Assembly (NCBI GenBank): GCA_037903475.1 | Contig: JBAJFG010000036.1 | Span: forward strand, 372,001 to 436,000 | DNA length: 64,000 bases | Origin: Ancylostoma caninum | Taxonomy: Eukaryota > Nematoda > Chromadorea > Rhabditida > Ancylostomatidae | Reading direction: 5' to 3' | Shown here: in pieces, positions 34,981 through 46,129 of the stretch | How the letters are laid out: every line of letters begins with the position of its first letter | Position numbering within the stretch: position 1 is the stretch's first letter | Notes under the pieces: model-generated | Databases searched by the model: none | What the model saw: the letters and a program-made list of their open reading frames with translations, nothing else | Told to the model about the DNA's origin: nothing | Position numbers and translations under genes: made by a program

Positions 34981-35728
34981 TGTCAAGTGCTTTCGATCCA
35001 CCAACCTCTTGGTTATGAGCACAGCACGTTTTCACTGCGCATGCGGTTCTCGGAGCTGTCAACTTCCATAGAAACCCAGACAATCGTGTTGAACTTAGCG
35101 CAATGCTTCCTCCCCACACGCCCAGCAGACACACTTCTACAGTCGTGACCAAGAAGATATGATCAGTGCCATGTTGAAGGTGTAACTTTTCGTCATAACC
35201 TAACTTGGGATTGTGCTATTCGGACAAAATTTTAGAATGTGATGAGGGCCAAAGTATTCTTTCTTTGCGTGCATAACATTGGCACAAACAGATCTGCTTC
35301 CAAACAGAACTATCGCGTGCCAAGTCCGAATTCACAACTTCCATCAACGTGATGACTCCTCGTTTGTATCGCCTCATTTCGATTCGCAGAGGAGTTATTC
35401 TAAACTTCCTTTTTAGTGAGTAATTTGCTGTAATAATAGTGATCTGCAGTTTCTCTTTGTACATGAAAAAGTGCGATAACCTAAAAGCCCAAAAAGTGTG
35501 AAAAAAGAGTTTTCCACAGACATCCACTATTGACAACTATTCTGACATTGAAATAGGAACTGTAACGCAGTCAGTATCATTAAGATACAACAACAGAGAT
35601 TTTTTGGTAAATTCTCCTACTTTACTGTGGTCCTCGCATTTGAGAAGCAAAGGAAAGTGCAGCAATGACATTTGACGGAAAAATAGCCCATTGCGTTCTT
35701 GATCTGCCCCACCTCTTCATTTTTTTAG

Positions 35729-35896
35729 AAGATGGTAGTGAAGATATTGGACGAAGTCAAAAGAAGCCAAGGAAATTAATGTTCAGGCTTAGTAAAGCTA
35801 CAAGAATTGAGTTTCTGCCCAGACAAGCTGCTGTTAGAAGGCACCCAAAGAGCTCCAATAGATACCCAAATTTCATCTGGATAGCTCAATGCAGAG
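35729..35896 (+). CDS. Isolated exon-like open stretch
   Basis: A T-rich acceptor (TTTTTTAG) and a strong donor (GAG|GTGAGT) bound 168 bases that are open in one frame (EDGSEDIGRSQKKPRKLMF). No partner exon was identified and the family is not recognised. It could be chance. Confidence 0.2.
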
Positions 35897-36199
35897 GTGA
35901 GTTATAGCAACAAATTATTTTGCGAAAATGACGCTGATCATATCGTTTTGGCCGCCACTGTACTTCTCGGGTCTCCAAGCTTCACCAGGAAGACAAGGAC
36001 TGAATCGCCGACAAACATGGCACCTCTCTCAATTACTCACGGAATCGGAACATATTAAGATGAGAATACTGTGGAAACTGAAGCAGTGTTCTGATTTGGG
36101 CAACAGAGCACCGACGAACACAGTCGACTTATTCATGAAATTGAATAGACTCACCAGCTACATGTATGACAACCGTATGGAAACAACGGGGCTATTCTA

Positions 36200-37130
36200 G
36201 TGCTGAATGTACGCCCCCGGACGACAGCTCATCGAGAGCACCATCTTCCACCCGAAGCGAACACTGTTTTCAATCGGCTAAGGGCGCGAGACTGAGATTT
36301 CCGATGTAAGGGGGGAAGCCGTCGCGATCACTAAGCAAACAACACTTATTGAAAGCTTTAAAAAATCGAAAAGAAAAATGGAGGAAAGGTCCCATTCTGT
36401 TCCTTTTCTATTAGGAGGAAAGGAGAAAGGGTAAACAATCCTCTCTTAACTCTTCGGTAAGAATGGGAGGTTGTTCCTGGTGAACGAAACTATTAGGGTG
36501 TGAAATTATAAATGCGCGCACACTTTTTCGCCTCTATCAGAGTGTTATTGAAGGCATATGCTCAACTTTCTAGAGTATCGTGAAGAGCAATTTCTTGCGC
36601 ATTTATTGGGGAGCTGCTTGCGAACACTCAATTTTTGATTTAAAAAAATGAAAAGCTGCCAACTAGAGTGGTGTGGTTGTGGTGGAAACCCCCATCTAAC
36701 AAATCCTTCTATGTAGTACCTTGGATAACAAGTTTCTTGAAACAAGTTCAATACCGATAAGGAGATGGGCATATTACGAAAGCAGTCGCAAAAAATGGCT
36801 GCGGTGCAGCAAAAGAGAACAACGCCATACAACTCCAGACATGGTTACCCACGTACCGAAGAAGACGTTGGTCTTCATGGTAAAATATGAGAGGAGTGAT
36901 CTGATGGGAGGGGCTAAGTTCCATGCAGAACGTTACGGCACATCTCTGCCTTCAACAGTTTGGCCACATAGGTCAGCCAGTTCACCATCATCTTTTCAGA
37001 ACAACGATTACCAGAAAATGGTCACAAACTGACCCATCCGAAGGCGAGGAAAAATATCCAACAAAAACCTAGAGAAGTAGGTTGGAAAGTTCTGTCTCGG
37101 CCGCCACGTAGTCATGACTCCCCACTATCA
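36200..37130. other. Nothing recognised
   Basis: Short frames only. Confidence 0.35.
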
Positions 37131-37139
37131 GACCACTTG

Positions 37140-37335
37140 TTTCTTCTCGCTAGGAATCTCTTCGTAAAGAAAAATTTCAAAGACTGCGAAAAAAGTGGGG
37201 GTTCGGGTAAGCGACTGTTTCGACTCACAGCGCAGTGACCTGTACTTACTATAAGTATAAATGTGTGTATGAGTGTATGTATGTGTGAGTGTGTTTATGT
37301 GATGTGTGAATGTGTGAGTGTTCATGTCCCGTGTT
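37140..37335. repeat. Dispersed repeat joined to TG-rich microsatellite
   Basis: GCGAAAAAAGTGGGGGTTCGG followed by AAGCGACTGTTTCGACTCACAGCGCAGTGAC recurs inverted at 46040-46120. A TGTATG/TGAGTG-rich run (37258-37325) follows. Confidence 0.55.
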
Positions 37336-37927
37336 CTTGTGCATGACCACCGCGTCGCTTTTCAACGCGACATCGCAACTAGGCATCTTCGAGGCAAACT
37401 TTTTGGGTGCCGCACGATTATAGGCAGTAAAGCCTAACAAGTATCGGAGCGTAAACGTTCGACCTTCTTTGAATCTCGGCATAGTGAATATAGTTCTCTC
37501 GAGTAACCTGAGAAGTGGAAGCTCATCGCAGACGTAATCAGGGAAACAGTTCATTCGAGGTGGCTGTCATTATCTTATCGTGGGAACCCTAAATTGTAGC
37601 CTGCAGAACATTAGAATCGTTTTGGATAACAGCCAGGAATCCTAAAATGAATAGGAAGGAAGATTGCATTGCCATGACAAACGAACTGGCTCTGTAGCAA
37701 GAACTTTGCGGGTTTTGATCTGGGGTGTCAGGCGCGGGAGCACCCTACTTACTAGTAGCGACACATCCATTCAACGCGGCGGTACCATTACATCGCGGCT
37801 AAACGGCCATCTAGGTAAGCATTGACGGGTTTTTACTCCACTGATCTCTTTTTTCGCTTTCACTCCCATGTTGGATTATAAATTGTAGGCTGATTGGGCG
37901 TTTTGAGGATACATTACATTTGGTTTT

Positions 37928-37982
37928 GAATTTCCAGCCTCTGACGAAGGCGACGACGCCAAAACGTTAGCCATAATAAAGA
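37928..37982 (+). ncRNA. Hammerhead-like motif, degenerate
   Basis: CTGACGA (37941-37947), a GGCG-ACGA-CGCC stem, then AAAACGTTAG and AATAAA (37975) follow the layout of the Penelope-type motifs at 56.6 and 62.3 kb. The conserved GAA after stem II reads AAA here, so catalysis is doubtful. The ACGT after it could serve as a self-complementary stem III. Surrounding sequence was not recognised as Penelope. Confidence 0.4.
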
Positions 37983-37984
37983 CT

Positions 37985-38660
37985 GCGAAAATCTTGGCTT
38001 ACTGCTCAAGTAACTCGAGAGAAATCCCGGAGCTTTCTTTGCGCGCGCACCCCACATCTACCCCAAGGACGTCCAACGGTTGGAGCCCCACATATGCTGC
38101 CTGCAATCCTCCTCTGCAGCCGCCGGGAGTTATGGAGTTGTTGCTCAAGAAATGGGCACCACTTGCGCTTCTGGCGACGACCTCACGGACGCATTGGTTC
38201 AACGACCTTCCCGACAGACTCTTCTATGGGTCTTCACTCGTTAGCAGCATGGCTTCCACCCAAAGCTGTCTCCTTCCGGAGGACACTCACATCCCGTTCG
38301 TCTTCGCTGACACAGTGGGCGCATCCCATAGGTCTCGCCGCGGGTCACACTAGCGAAGTAGATGCTCAACCCCGTGTAGGCACATCCCACCTCGCGATAG
38401 TCACATTCTATAAAGGACAGTTTTGACTCATCGAGCGATGCGCTGCTCAACAAACAGTGGCTCTCCGCCACAGTGACTCGGTCCAAAGAGAGGAAATGGG
38501 TGTTGTTATCTTGACCGATATCGAGATCTACGAAGAGATGAACCTCGACTAGCGGGTTAAAGCCATCGTTGCCAGGTTTCGACACGGATAGTTCGTCTTG
38601 AGACGAATGAGCGCGTTGAGAAAGCTGCCGTACTGGGGTCCCCTACTGCAGTGGGCGAAT
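37985..38660. other. Open but unrecognised stretch
   Basis: Both strands have frames of 110-119 codons (for example plus 37994-38353 and minus 38585-38241). Composition is protein-like, but I could not place either strand in a family. It may be a decayed retroelement. Confidence 0.25.
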
Positions 38661-38734
38661 GATTGGGGAGGGGTAGTACGACAAGAGGTACTCCCCACGC
38701 CTCTCACCCACCGCTCCCACTCACGGAACACTCA

Positions 38735-38835
38735 CCTCCCAATTATTCTCGACGTCTGTACTTACGTCGCCTAATAAATCTATTTTGCTATAACTGTATT
38801 CCTGTCATTACAATCTTCAACAATCAAACCTATAA
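38735..38835 (+). repeat. Dispersed repeat, pair of 34880-34980
   Basis: Same block order as the 34.9 kb copy, in the same orientation. Confidence 0.45.
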
Positions 38836-40130
38836 ATATTAATACAAAACTTATGCTCTTTCCCGTTTCGACTGCTGCTAGCAGATTTGAAAGCTTTTTA
38901 GGCGAAGAGTAAAATTTCATCCTACAGGGTTTTTCCACTCGAACTACTCACTTTTCTTGCAGTTATAGAGCCCGGTCCAAAATTTTAGGGCTCATTGCTA
39001 GAAGTCAGTTGTATCGCCACATTTTCAGCTGTTTAGTCTTTTGCTTCTAAGTGATCTGTTTGGGGGTGTAACTGAGAGCCAGTGATTAACGGCCTTTCGC
39101 GCCTTGTCAAATAAGTTTTGTCACAGGGAAACGCGCGATTCTGGCACTTGTTATGTATTGGCAACTTAGTCGCACTCGAAGAAATTATTGGGAGAAATAG
39201 TCGTAAACTGCTTGGCCGTTGGTGGGGCCACCTTCATGTGATTTCACCATAGTCATGTAATTCCAAACTTTTATTTCTGATAGCATCATTACCACCTCCA
39301 CAATGGATGATCTCACTTAAACTGTTGCAGAAACAAAAAAAAGTGCTACGTTGGAAAAGCGAAAATCTTTTGCGCTGTCAATGCTCTCCACATACAGCTT
39401 AGACTCTCGTACAGACAACCGTGGCACGAAAACATTTGTTGTTAGTTGATGTTAGGTGATTTGAGCATTAGGCAGACCAGTTTCTCGCTTTTTTAAAAGT
39501 AGTCGTTATTGCGTTTACCAGATTAATCTGCAGAACCAGAAGTATGACGTTGTTGCGGAGTTAATTGCCGAGATGGACACTCCATTTCAAAGTGTTATAA
39601 CTCAGCTAAAACACAACTTTGTCCATCGGTTTGGCATCCGTTCAAGTCACTAATCCTCTCAAGTGAGGACTGCATGAATCTGCAAGCTTTTGAAAAGCTA
39701 TTTTAACAGGTTGCGGGACCTCTAATCCCAAACTTGCTACGGAGCGTGGCCTGCTAGATGGAGCTAGCAGACAACATTACCAAGATACGGATACAAAATA
39801 TTTGATAACTGAGCTCTATCCAGAGAACCTTTAAGGAAAACGGTCAGCGCCCATAGAATTAGAACTCCTGTAGCAGAATGAGTTGTGGAGGTCATCCGTC
39901 GACTCTCTGGCTGTGGTCCTTCTACATCAATTAGGCCAACAGTTTTTCGGCATATTGGTCTGAATTCGATTAAAAGTCCTGTGCAGTATCAGTATAACCA
40001 AAGAGTTCGTCTGTGACGATTCCGAGACCGAAACCCTGAAAGTGAGCAATTAGAATGTTTTCCAAAAATACGGCAAGGTTATTGCACATAGAAAATGCTC
40101 GGAAGGACCATTCCAAACGTCCACTACAAT
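38836..40130. other. Nothing recognised
   Basis: No exon chain or repeat was identified. Confidence 0.35.
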
Positions 40131-40140
40131 TGGTCTGGAA

Positions 40141-40277
40141 CAGGGGTGAGCGAAATTCCGACTTCCGACTTCCGAAACTTCCGATATTCCGACGTTTTTT
40201 AAGCTTCCGATTCCGAGTTCCGACTTCCGAAAAAACGCAGAAAAGCCGGAAGTTTTCGGAGGTTTTGGAGGGTGACC
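40141..40277 (+). repeat. TTCCGA word-repeat element with CAGGGGTGAGCG edge
   Basis: CAGGGGTGAGCGAAATTCCG opens a run of CTTCCGA words with GACGTTTTTT and GAAGTTTTCGGAGG blocks. The edge closely resembles the CAGGGGTGTGCGGAA end of the hAT-like elements. The right end and any target duplication were not resolved. Confidence 0.6.
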
Positions 40278-41020
40278 AGGCTTGATTTTGTTATATGAGT
40301 TTCGTGGAGTTTCTTAGCAGGTATCCGACACCGTCTACTCTACCCGGCAGTAATACATATACCAAAAGTGGCAGTTTCTGTCTTCTGTTTTCTTGGATGC
40401 ATTGTCGTCATCCATCGTACCACACGAATATAGGAGGACAACAATCTCTAGCCGGAACATTCACCTTTTTTTTCAAAGAATGAAATTCCGGAAGTTGCAT
40501 TGCGCTGGCTGTGGTTTTACTGTTTATGTTCTACCAAATATGTTTACTAAGTTCAGTGCTATATGTCAGCATGTGAAGGAAATCACAGTGTTGAAAGGAC
40601 AGTTATTTGGATGAGAAAATGCTGCTGAACATTCTGTACATGGTGAAAGGGCAATTAAAACTTCGAAACCATCCACTCTCGCTTAGTATACGCCTACTGT
40701 CAACTGATAAAACAGTACAGAATTGATCCAGAAACAACTATTTGTTCTCTCAAACCATAGGGTCGCACAGGAAGATGTGAAAACTCTACTGGATAATTGA
40801 CAAGAGAAACTACCGTAGAGTGGAGGAGTGATTGTGGGAGCAGTGTGATGGCTGCACCATTCCAAAGAAGCTTTCATCTCAACCATTTATTTCAATACGC
40901 TGTTTAAGACAGCCGTTAGAAAATGTTAGTGTAAGCAACTCTGGACAGACCGCTAACATTGACAAGTACACAGTACTATTCAGTTTTTAGCAGGGTTTAC
41001 TATAGTTATTTTTCCTTTAC

Positions 41021-41170
41021 TAGCGCCCCTTCGGGACGCTAGAAAGTGGGGTGGGGCAGCCACTTGAGGTATGTGCAAAAGCTTCACACGTGCGAAATGC
41101 TTAGAAAATTAGCAAATAAGCAAAACTAATCATTAACTGAGCTCAAATATAAAATCCTTCTTATGAGTTG
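41021..41170 (+). repeat. Head module of the GGACCC array, copy B
   Basis: TACTAGCGCCCCTTCGGGACGCTAG, AAAGTGGGGTGGGGCAGCC and CCTTCTTATGAGTTG repeat the 32.84 kb module in order and orientation. The GGACCC array follows about 370 bp later. Confidence 0.75.
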
Positions 41171-41544
41171 CATATATTCTACGGGCCTAGCCGCCTCGTC
41201 AGGCTTCGAGTTTTCTCGCGATCCTAACCTTGCTTGCAAATTCTTAATCACGCACGTACATGTGAAGCTAATTTCCGATGCAGTGATACTACCTACTTTT
41301 TTGTCACATTTCTTACATGCCTATGGACCCATTAAGAGCGGTGACTTTAAACTCTGCACAGGAGTATCTTTCACATGGCTTTAGTACTTGTGAACAACAC
41401 AGTGTAACTAATGCCGTGCGAATAATCACCTGAAATGATTCAAGCTTCACGCTGCTGAGATAGTCCAACTGATGAGCTTATGCTTCAATATAGAGGGAGG
41501 AAAAAGAGGTGGTCGACTGAGACACAAATGAGTGCGTAGCGTGC

Positions 41545-41935
41545 CCCTACTCCACCGGTAGACGTGCATCTTGGTGTTTTCCCCACTATTGGGGCACGGC
41601 GGACCCATTCACCATCCGTGGACCCGTATGCTGGCGTTTTTCCCACTAATGGGAATCGCGCGGACCCACTTTCTCTCCGCGCACCCGTATCCAGGCAACT
41701 TCCCCACTTTTGGACCAGGGAAGACCCATTCTCCATTCATGGATCTGTATCCTGGCGTTCCTCATCCTGCTGGGCCACCCGTGTCCCTGCGCTTTCCCCA
41801 ATATCGGGCCCCCTGCGGACCCATTCTCCATCGATGGACCCATATCCTGGTGTTTTCCCCACTATTGAGCCACGGCGGACCCTTTCTCGATCGGTGGACA
41901 CCTATTCTGATGTTTTTCTGAACTAAGTGCCCCGG
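41545..41935 (+). repeat. GGACCC minisatellite, about 6 units
   Basis: Units of about 60 bp read CCATnnnTGGACCCGTAT, CTGGCGTTTTCCCCACT and TTGGGnCACGGCGGACC. They are more diverged than the 33 kb array. Confidence 0.85.
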
Positions 41936-41939
41936 CACA

Positions 41940-42715
41940 CCAGTATGTCATCAGTGCACCTGCACTCTTTGTAAATCGTGAAAAAAATGGAAGAAAGTTA
42001 GGAAATGTTTAGGAAGTTTGATCACTTGCACAACTGGTTCTAGAAAATGTCACAACAGCTTATAATGACGTGTTCTTCGTTCGTTCATCCTGTGTATTTG
42101 ATTGTACTGCCCTTCTTAAACACAGACGGATCCTCAAGCTGCATAATCCCCAAGGGACCTCAACAATGAAAGGTGCGCAAAGAGCACATCCTACATAAGG
42201 AAATCGAGTGAATCGTATCGCTACGGTCTCTACTCATCCTTCGAAGTGATTCACGTCCAGCGTTCCAAGATTGAGTGCAGTTTCTGACAAAGCTCCATCA
42301 GAGGGGCAACTCTGCTCCGTACATTGCTGCTATGCATCGTCAGGTCGTTGTAAACACTGTCTCGCCCAGGGGGCTCGAGACCGCTAGCCGCTGGTCCCAC
42401 CGCGAAATCCCGTATGCACCTGACTTCCACCACGTCTATGCACCTATGACGAAACATCGGCCGAATGCCCCGTCAGCTGCGCATCCTCGCGAGCCACAGT
42501 CTATAATCGAGCCTCATGGCAAAATCATGCGATCACGTGCTATTCCCCTACGCCTGCGCTCTAGAAAATTTTGTTGCACTACCATGATTTATATAAGAGG
42601 ATTCATCGGTGACTCATCTTTTTCTGTTTTTGAATTCCTGAGTAACGTCATTTATGGGCACAATTGGATGAATCTTTTCAAATGAGCATTCGTTTATCTA
42701 ACAATACACTGGTTA
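41940..42715. other. Nothing recognised
   Basis: Frames at 42275-42685 (plus) and 42457-42251 (minus) are open but not recognised. Confidence 0.3.
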
Positions 42716-42724
42716 ACCTCCCCC

Positions 42725-42822
42725 CCCAGTTCCGACATTCCGGTGTTTTTTGGGGCTTCCGACTTCCGACTTCCGAGTTCCGAAATTTCAAGTCTGACCT
42801 CCTCTCATCCCTGGTCAGGACT
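42725..42822. repeat. TTCCGA word-repeat element, short copy
   Basis: AGTTCCGACATTCCGG, then GGCTTCCGACTTCCGACTTCC and an end CTCATCCCTG, whose complement CAGGGATGAG resembles the CAGGG-type edge of the related elements. Confidence 0.5.
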
Positions 42823-43817
42823 AAGGTTGGTGATCAGATGCCCGTTAACGATTTGAACATGCTCCAAATTAGCATTCTGCTATTATCGCAGGAATAAGGA
42901 CAATGAAAATCACAAAATGGATGTATAACTGCGTCACTTTTTGCTGAGTGGGTTTCGAAGCGTGAGCACTAGAGTCACCATGAGCGGGAGGGAATCTACT
43001 TCTGTCCATTACGGCCCACACATCTGAGCCAGATTTTTGGGCATCAATTTAAAATTTTACCATGACCCCGATGTTAACGATTGGCAAAGTTAAAGAAGGC
43101 CCAGATGGCACCACCAAACTCTTGACGCATCCTCTCTAGCGTGAAGATCTGGTTTAGGAGAGCTTAGAGGAGGAAGAACCTCTTTACCTCCATGGATTCG
43201 CGTTTCCTGTCGTATAGGAACCATGTTCCATTTACAGCAAGTACAGTACTCGGAAATGGTTTGTTTTTGAGACGAAAAATTAAGTTAGAAAAGATGTCAC
43301 AATGGGAGAGGCGCTGGCCATCAGTTAGATTACGGGATGTTCACTTTCGAACCTTTTTTGCCCTGTGTTCAAACTATAGTATAGTAAGTATAGTAAGCAT
43401 CCATCCCTGCCCTAAACGTCTGAATAGTAAGACTCGGTTTAGGTCAAACGACACTTATATCACCTGATCGTTACTGCTCAATCTGCGATAACGTCCATGC
43501 TTCTGAATTAAAATCACCGGAAAAAAATTTCGAGAACCGGTATCTCATTGCCCGTTGGGAAGGTGATTCTGAGCCAAAACAAAGACAAAACAATTGCTTA
43601 GCTCCGACAAATAGTAATCGAGTTTAACCATAATCATCCAGAAAGGCGTATTTCTTGTCCACTCTTTAGAAAACCGCAGGAAACAGCTATTCAGAATATT
43701 TGGGAAGTTCAGAAGGGCAGTAAAGGTTCAACCAGGTTGTCCCACAAATTGGCCTCAAGTTGCTCAAATCTGGCAAAAGAGGAAAATTTGTTTGTGCATA
43801 CCAGAGAATGGTAATTA

Positions 43818-44165
43818 TTAGGTTGGGGAATACGTTCGTGCGGTTTTCTTTAATCTGTTTTTTCATGGTGCATTGCTTTACTTGGCATCTCAGGCTTTAC
43901 CTTGTTTTCTACCACATGGAATGCAACCCTCCAACTCTACAAAAGTGAACCCCTCCGCCGCCACCTACTTGTCGACTCCAGTTGTGGATCAAACGTGGCT
44001 CAATTGGCTAGGGATATCAACGACGTTTAAAGAGGACCCTTTTCAGCGAAAAAAAAAACAGCACAAAAGTGGTAAACCCACTTCAAACAGGACAAATTTG
44101 GCCCTGAAGTTGCTTCTCGTTCGGGATGCCCAGTTTGTGGGACATGAAGGCGGATATAAAGGCCC
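43818..44165. mobile_element. Possible mariner-type end
   Basis: TTAGGTTGGGGAATACGTTCGTGCGG at 43818 resembles mariner terminal repeats. No matching right end or transposase was seen. A weak inverted pair (GTCCCACAAA at 43741 and TTTGTGGGAC at 44137) frames the stretch. Confidence 0.35.
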
Positions 44166-44284
44166 AGCAAATACTATACAGATACTGGATATTTAGACCA
44201 TCATATGGAAGAGTGACTAGGCTAACATTGGATCCCAGAACAAATACCTCAAAATTTTCGACTATTTTATTAAATTCTTTTTTT

Positions 44285-44402
44285 TTACTTTTCTGAGGAC
44301 ATCGAGGTGGTCTACGTGAATTTGCAGAAATCTACCCATGTCTTTCAGAAAACATTACGAGAAAGCGATATTCTGAAGATATTAGGACTTCCGGAGCATT
44401 AG
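44285..44402 (+). CDS. 3' exon of an unrecognised gene
   Basis: An open frame reading YFSEDIEVVYVNLQKSTHVF and on to SDILKILGLPEH ends in TAG at 44400-44402, with AATAAA at 44407, the right place for a cleavage signal. It lacks its own Met, so it is a terminal exon. The layout faintly recalls the end of a STAS-type domain of sulfate transporters, but this is a guess. Upstream exons were not found. Confidence 0.4.
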
Positions 44403-44464
44403 CGATAATAAATTGGAAATGGTCATTTCACTGGATGGTTTTACATGTGTTCTTGTTCCTCCAG

Positions 44465-44937
44465 TTCCTGATTATATCTCGTTCTCCTACCATCTCTTCC
44501 CAATCTTGGTATGCGACGGATAATGGTGCTCTTCCTCTGGATGGACGTGTTGCATTAAATTACAACTTATACTACTTGCTGGACTTCATACAGAACTTCA
44601 CTACTATCAGCACGGTGCTATACTAACGCTCTGAGTTGCGACCACAGGTGGTAGCTGAAATAGGGTTTTCTCCGCCGAGGTACGTATGAAATTAAGACCT
44701 GACGCTTCGGTGCTTACCATTTTATCATATTTCAGTCGCATGAGAGTGAACATGCTGGCCATTACATGTTATATGCTACTATCTCACATCATGGTACGTC
44801 TAGGTATACTAACCAGTGCTTATTCTCTGTAGCCGTTCAATTATACTGCCACTGTTGAAGATCTAGCATCTCCTACTACTAATCATGAATTTACGTTCAC
44901 GAGGGATAACACCATTGACCCACCTTTATTCTTATAA
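44465..44937 (+). CDS. Four phase-linked exons, family unknown
   Basis: Exons 44465-44508, 44648-44679, 44736-44793 and 44833-44937 join in phase with GT-AG introns (139, 56 and 39 bp) and end in TAA. Decoded parts include PDYISFSYHLFPIL, VVAEIGFSPPS, a hydrophobic NMLAITCYMLLSHIM and PFNYTATVEDLASPTTNHEF. The 5' end is unclear. The CCTCCAG acceptor at 44464 lies only 60 bp after the stop of the preceding exon, which would fit a trans-spliced downstream operon gene or a mis-modelled single gene. An internal ATG at 44740 could start a 52-residue secreted peptide instead. Confidence 0.4.
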
Positions 44938-45319
44938 CATGAATGCTCTACCACATCACCTTCTGAGTTGATTTCTCTATCATATACTATGCTGTACTAC
45001 ACAAATCAGTATCTGCTCCATGATTTTTGAAGGCACACATCAAGTCTGCATGCAAAGCACTAGGTACCCATAAGATAAATAGTGGTGAATAGTTCTTTGA
45101 TATCTACTAATCGCAGAAATTCCACTGCTTGTTAAATTTACAGTTTTGTACAGTACGGGGGGAAAATAAGGTCGAGAAGAAAAAACACAATTTCACACCC
45201 ACTTAATATCAAGAAAAATTGGAAATATGACCACTGTTCACGATTTCCTGCATCTCAGCCGTGTTCAAACTTTAGGACTGCTTACATTCATTTTGAAGAT
45301 GTTTTGTGGCGCTGTATTG

Positions 45320-45890
45320 CTTTAGAAAGCTTTCAGCAGTTACAAGCACAGCAACCAATTGCTTAATTCTTTTACCAACTTTGGAAGACGATCTAGAATC
45401 TCTTCACCCAGCCGTGGTCGCAGTCATCGCGATGACCGCTGGCGGCATTGGCAGATGATACGATCATTGAGGAAGCCTATGGATACGCCGCGCTATTGCC
45501 TCGCTATTCAGAGTACCGTTTACCCATCATCAGCCATTGAAGGTTTTGGCGATCTGAGTTCTTTTGTTCTTTCTTTGAGACGTAATTTAGATGTAAGTAT
45601 TTTCTCATACCCATAAAAATCTTCGCTGTGCTGCACGTTAACGTTATCAGAAGATCCTGTTTACATGTCACGGACGAGTGACAGTCTTGACTGCATGGTA
45701 AATTTCAGAACAACGAAATCTTACGAAACCTCTTATCATTTTCAGCGACAAGACCACGACTTTCGTAAACAGTCTTATCAGATGCGGAACTCTGCGTTTT
45801 GGATTACATTTCTGCGGACATACTATACCAAGAACAATGGTACTGTCTTGATTGAAGAAGGAAGCAGAATAACATGAATTTTCACGCAAA
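45320..45890 (+). pseudogene. Coding-like fragments in shifting frames
   Basis: Protein-like text appears in successive frames: LEDDLESLHPAVVAVIAM (to 45451), then DDTIIEEAYGYAALLPRYSE (from 45454), then FGDLSSFVLSLRRNLD before a GTAAGT donor near 45593. After TTTTCAG at 45755 comes DKTTTFVNSLIRCG. This last part is homologous to 62935-63010 (GDKTSSHFVDSLISRG). Frames do not join without indels, so decay is likely. Confidence 0.3.
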
Positions 45891-46039
45891 ATTCACTTGG
45901 AGAAAGGCACTCGTTAAAACTGGCACGATGGGGATGTTGGTATATTGAGTTCACTACATAGATAGCAGAACGCCTCAATCAAAATTGTATGTGCACTTAC
46001 TTTCAACTACCCTTCCGCATCCTCCATGCAGGAAAGGAG

Positions 46040-46120
46040 GTTCCCTCTTGGGAAAGTCACTGGGCTGTGAGTCGAAACAGCAGCTTACTCGGACCCCCCA
46101 CTTTTTTCGTGGTCTTTTCT
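46040..46120 (-). repeat. Dispersed repeat, pair of 37140-37245
   Basis: The reverse complement carries GCGAAAAAAGTGGG-like, AAGCTGCTGTTTCGACTCACAG and CAGTGAC blocks. Confidence 0.5.
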
Positions 46121-46129
46121 AGCCAGTGC

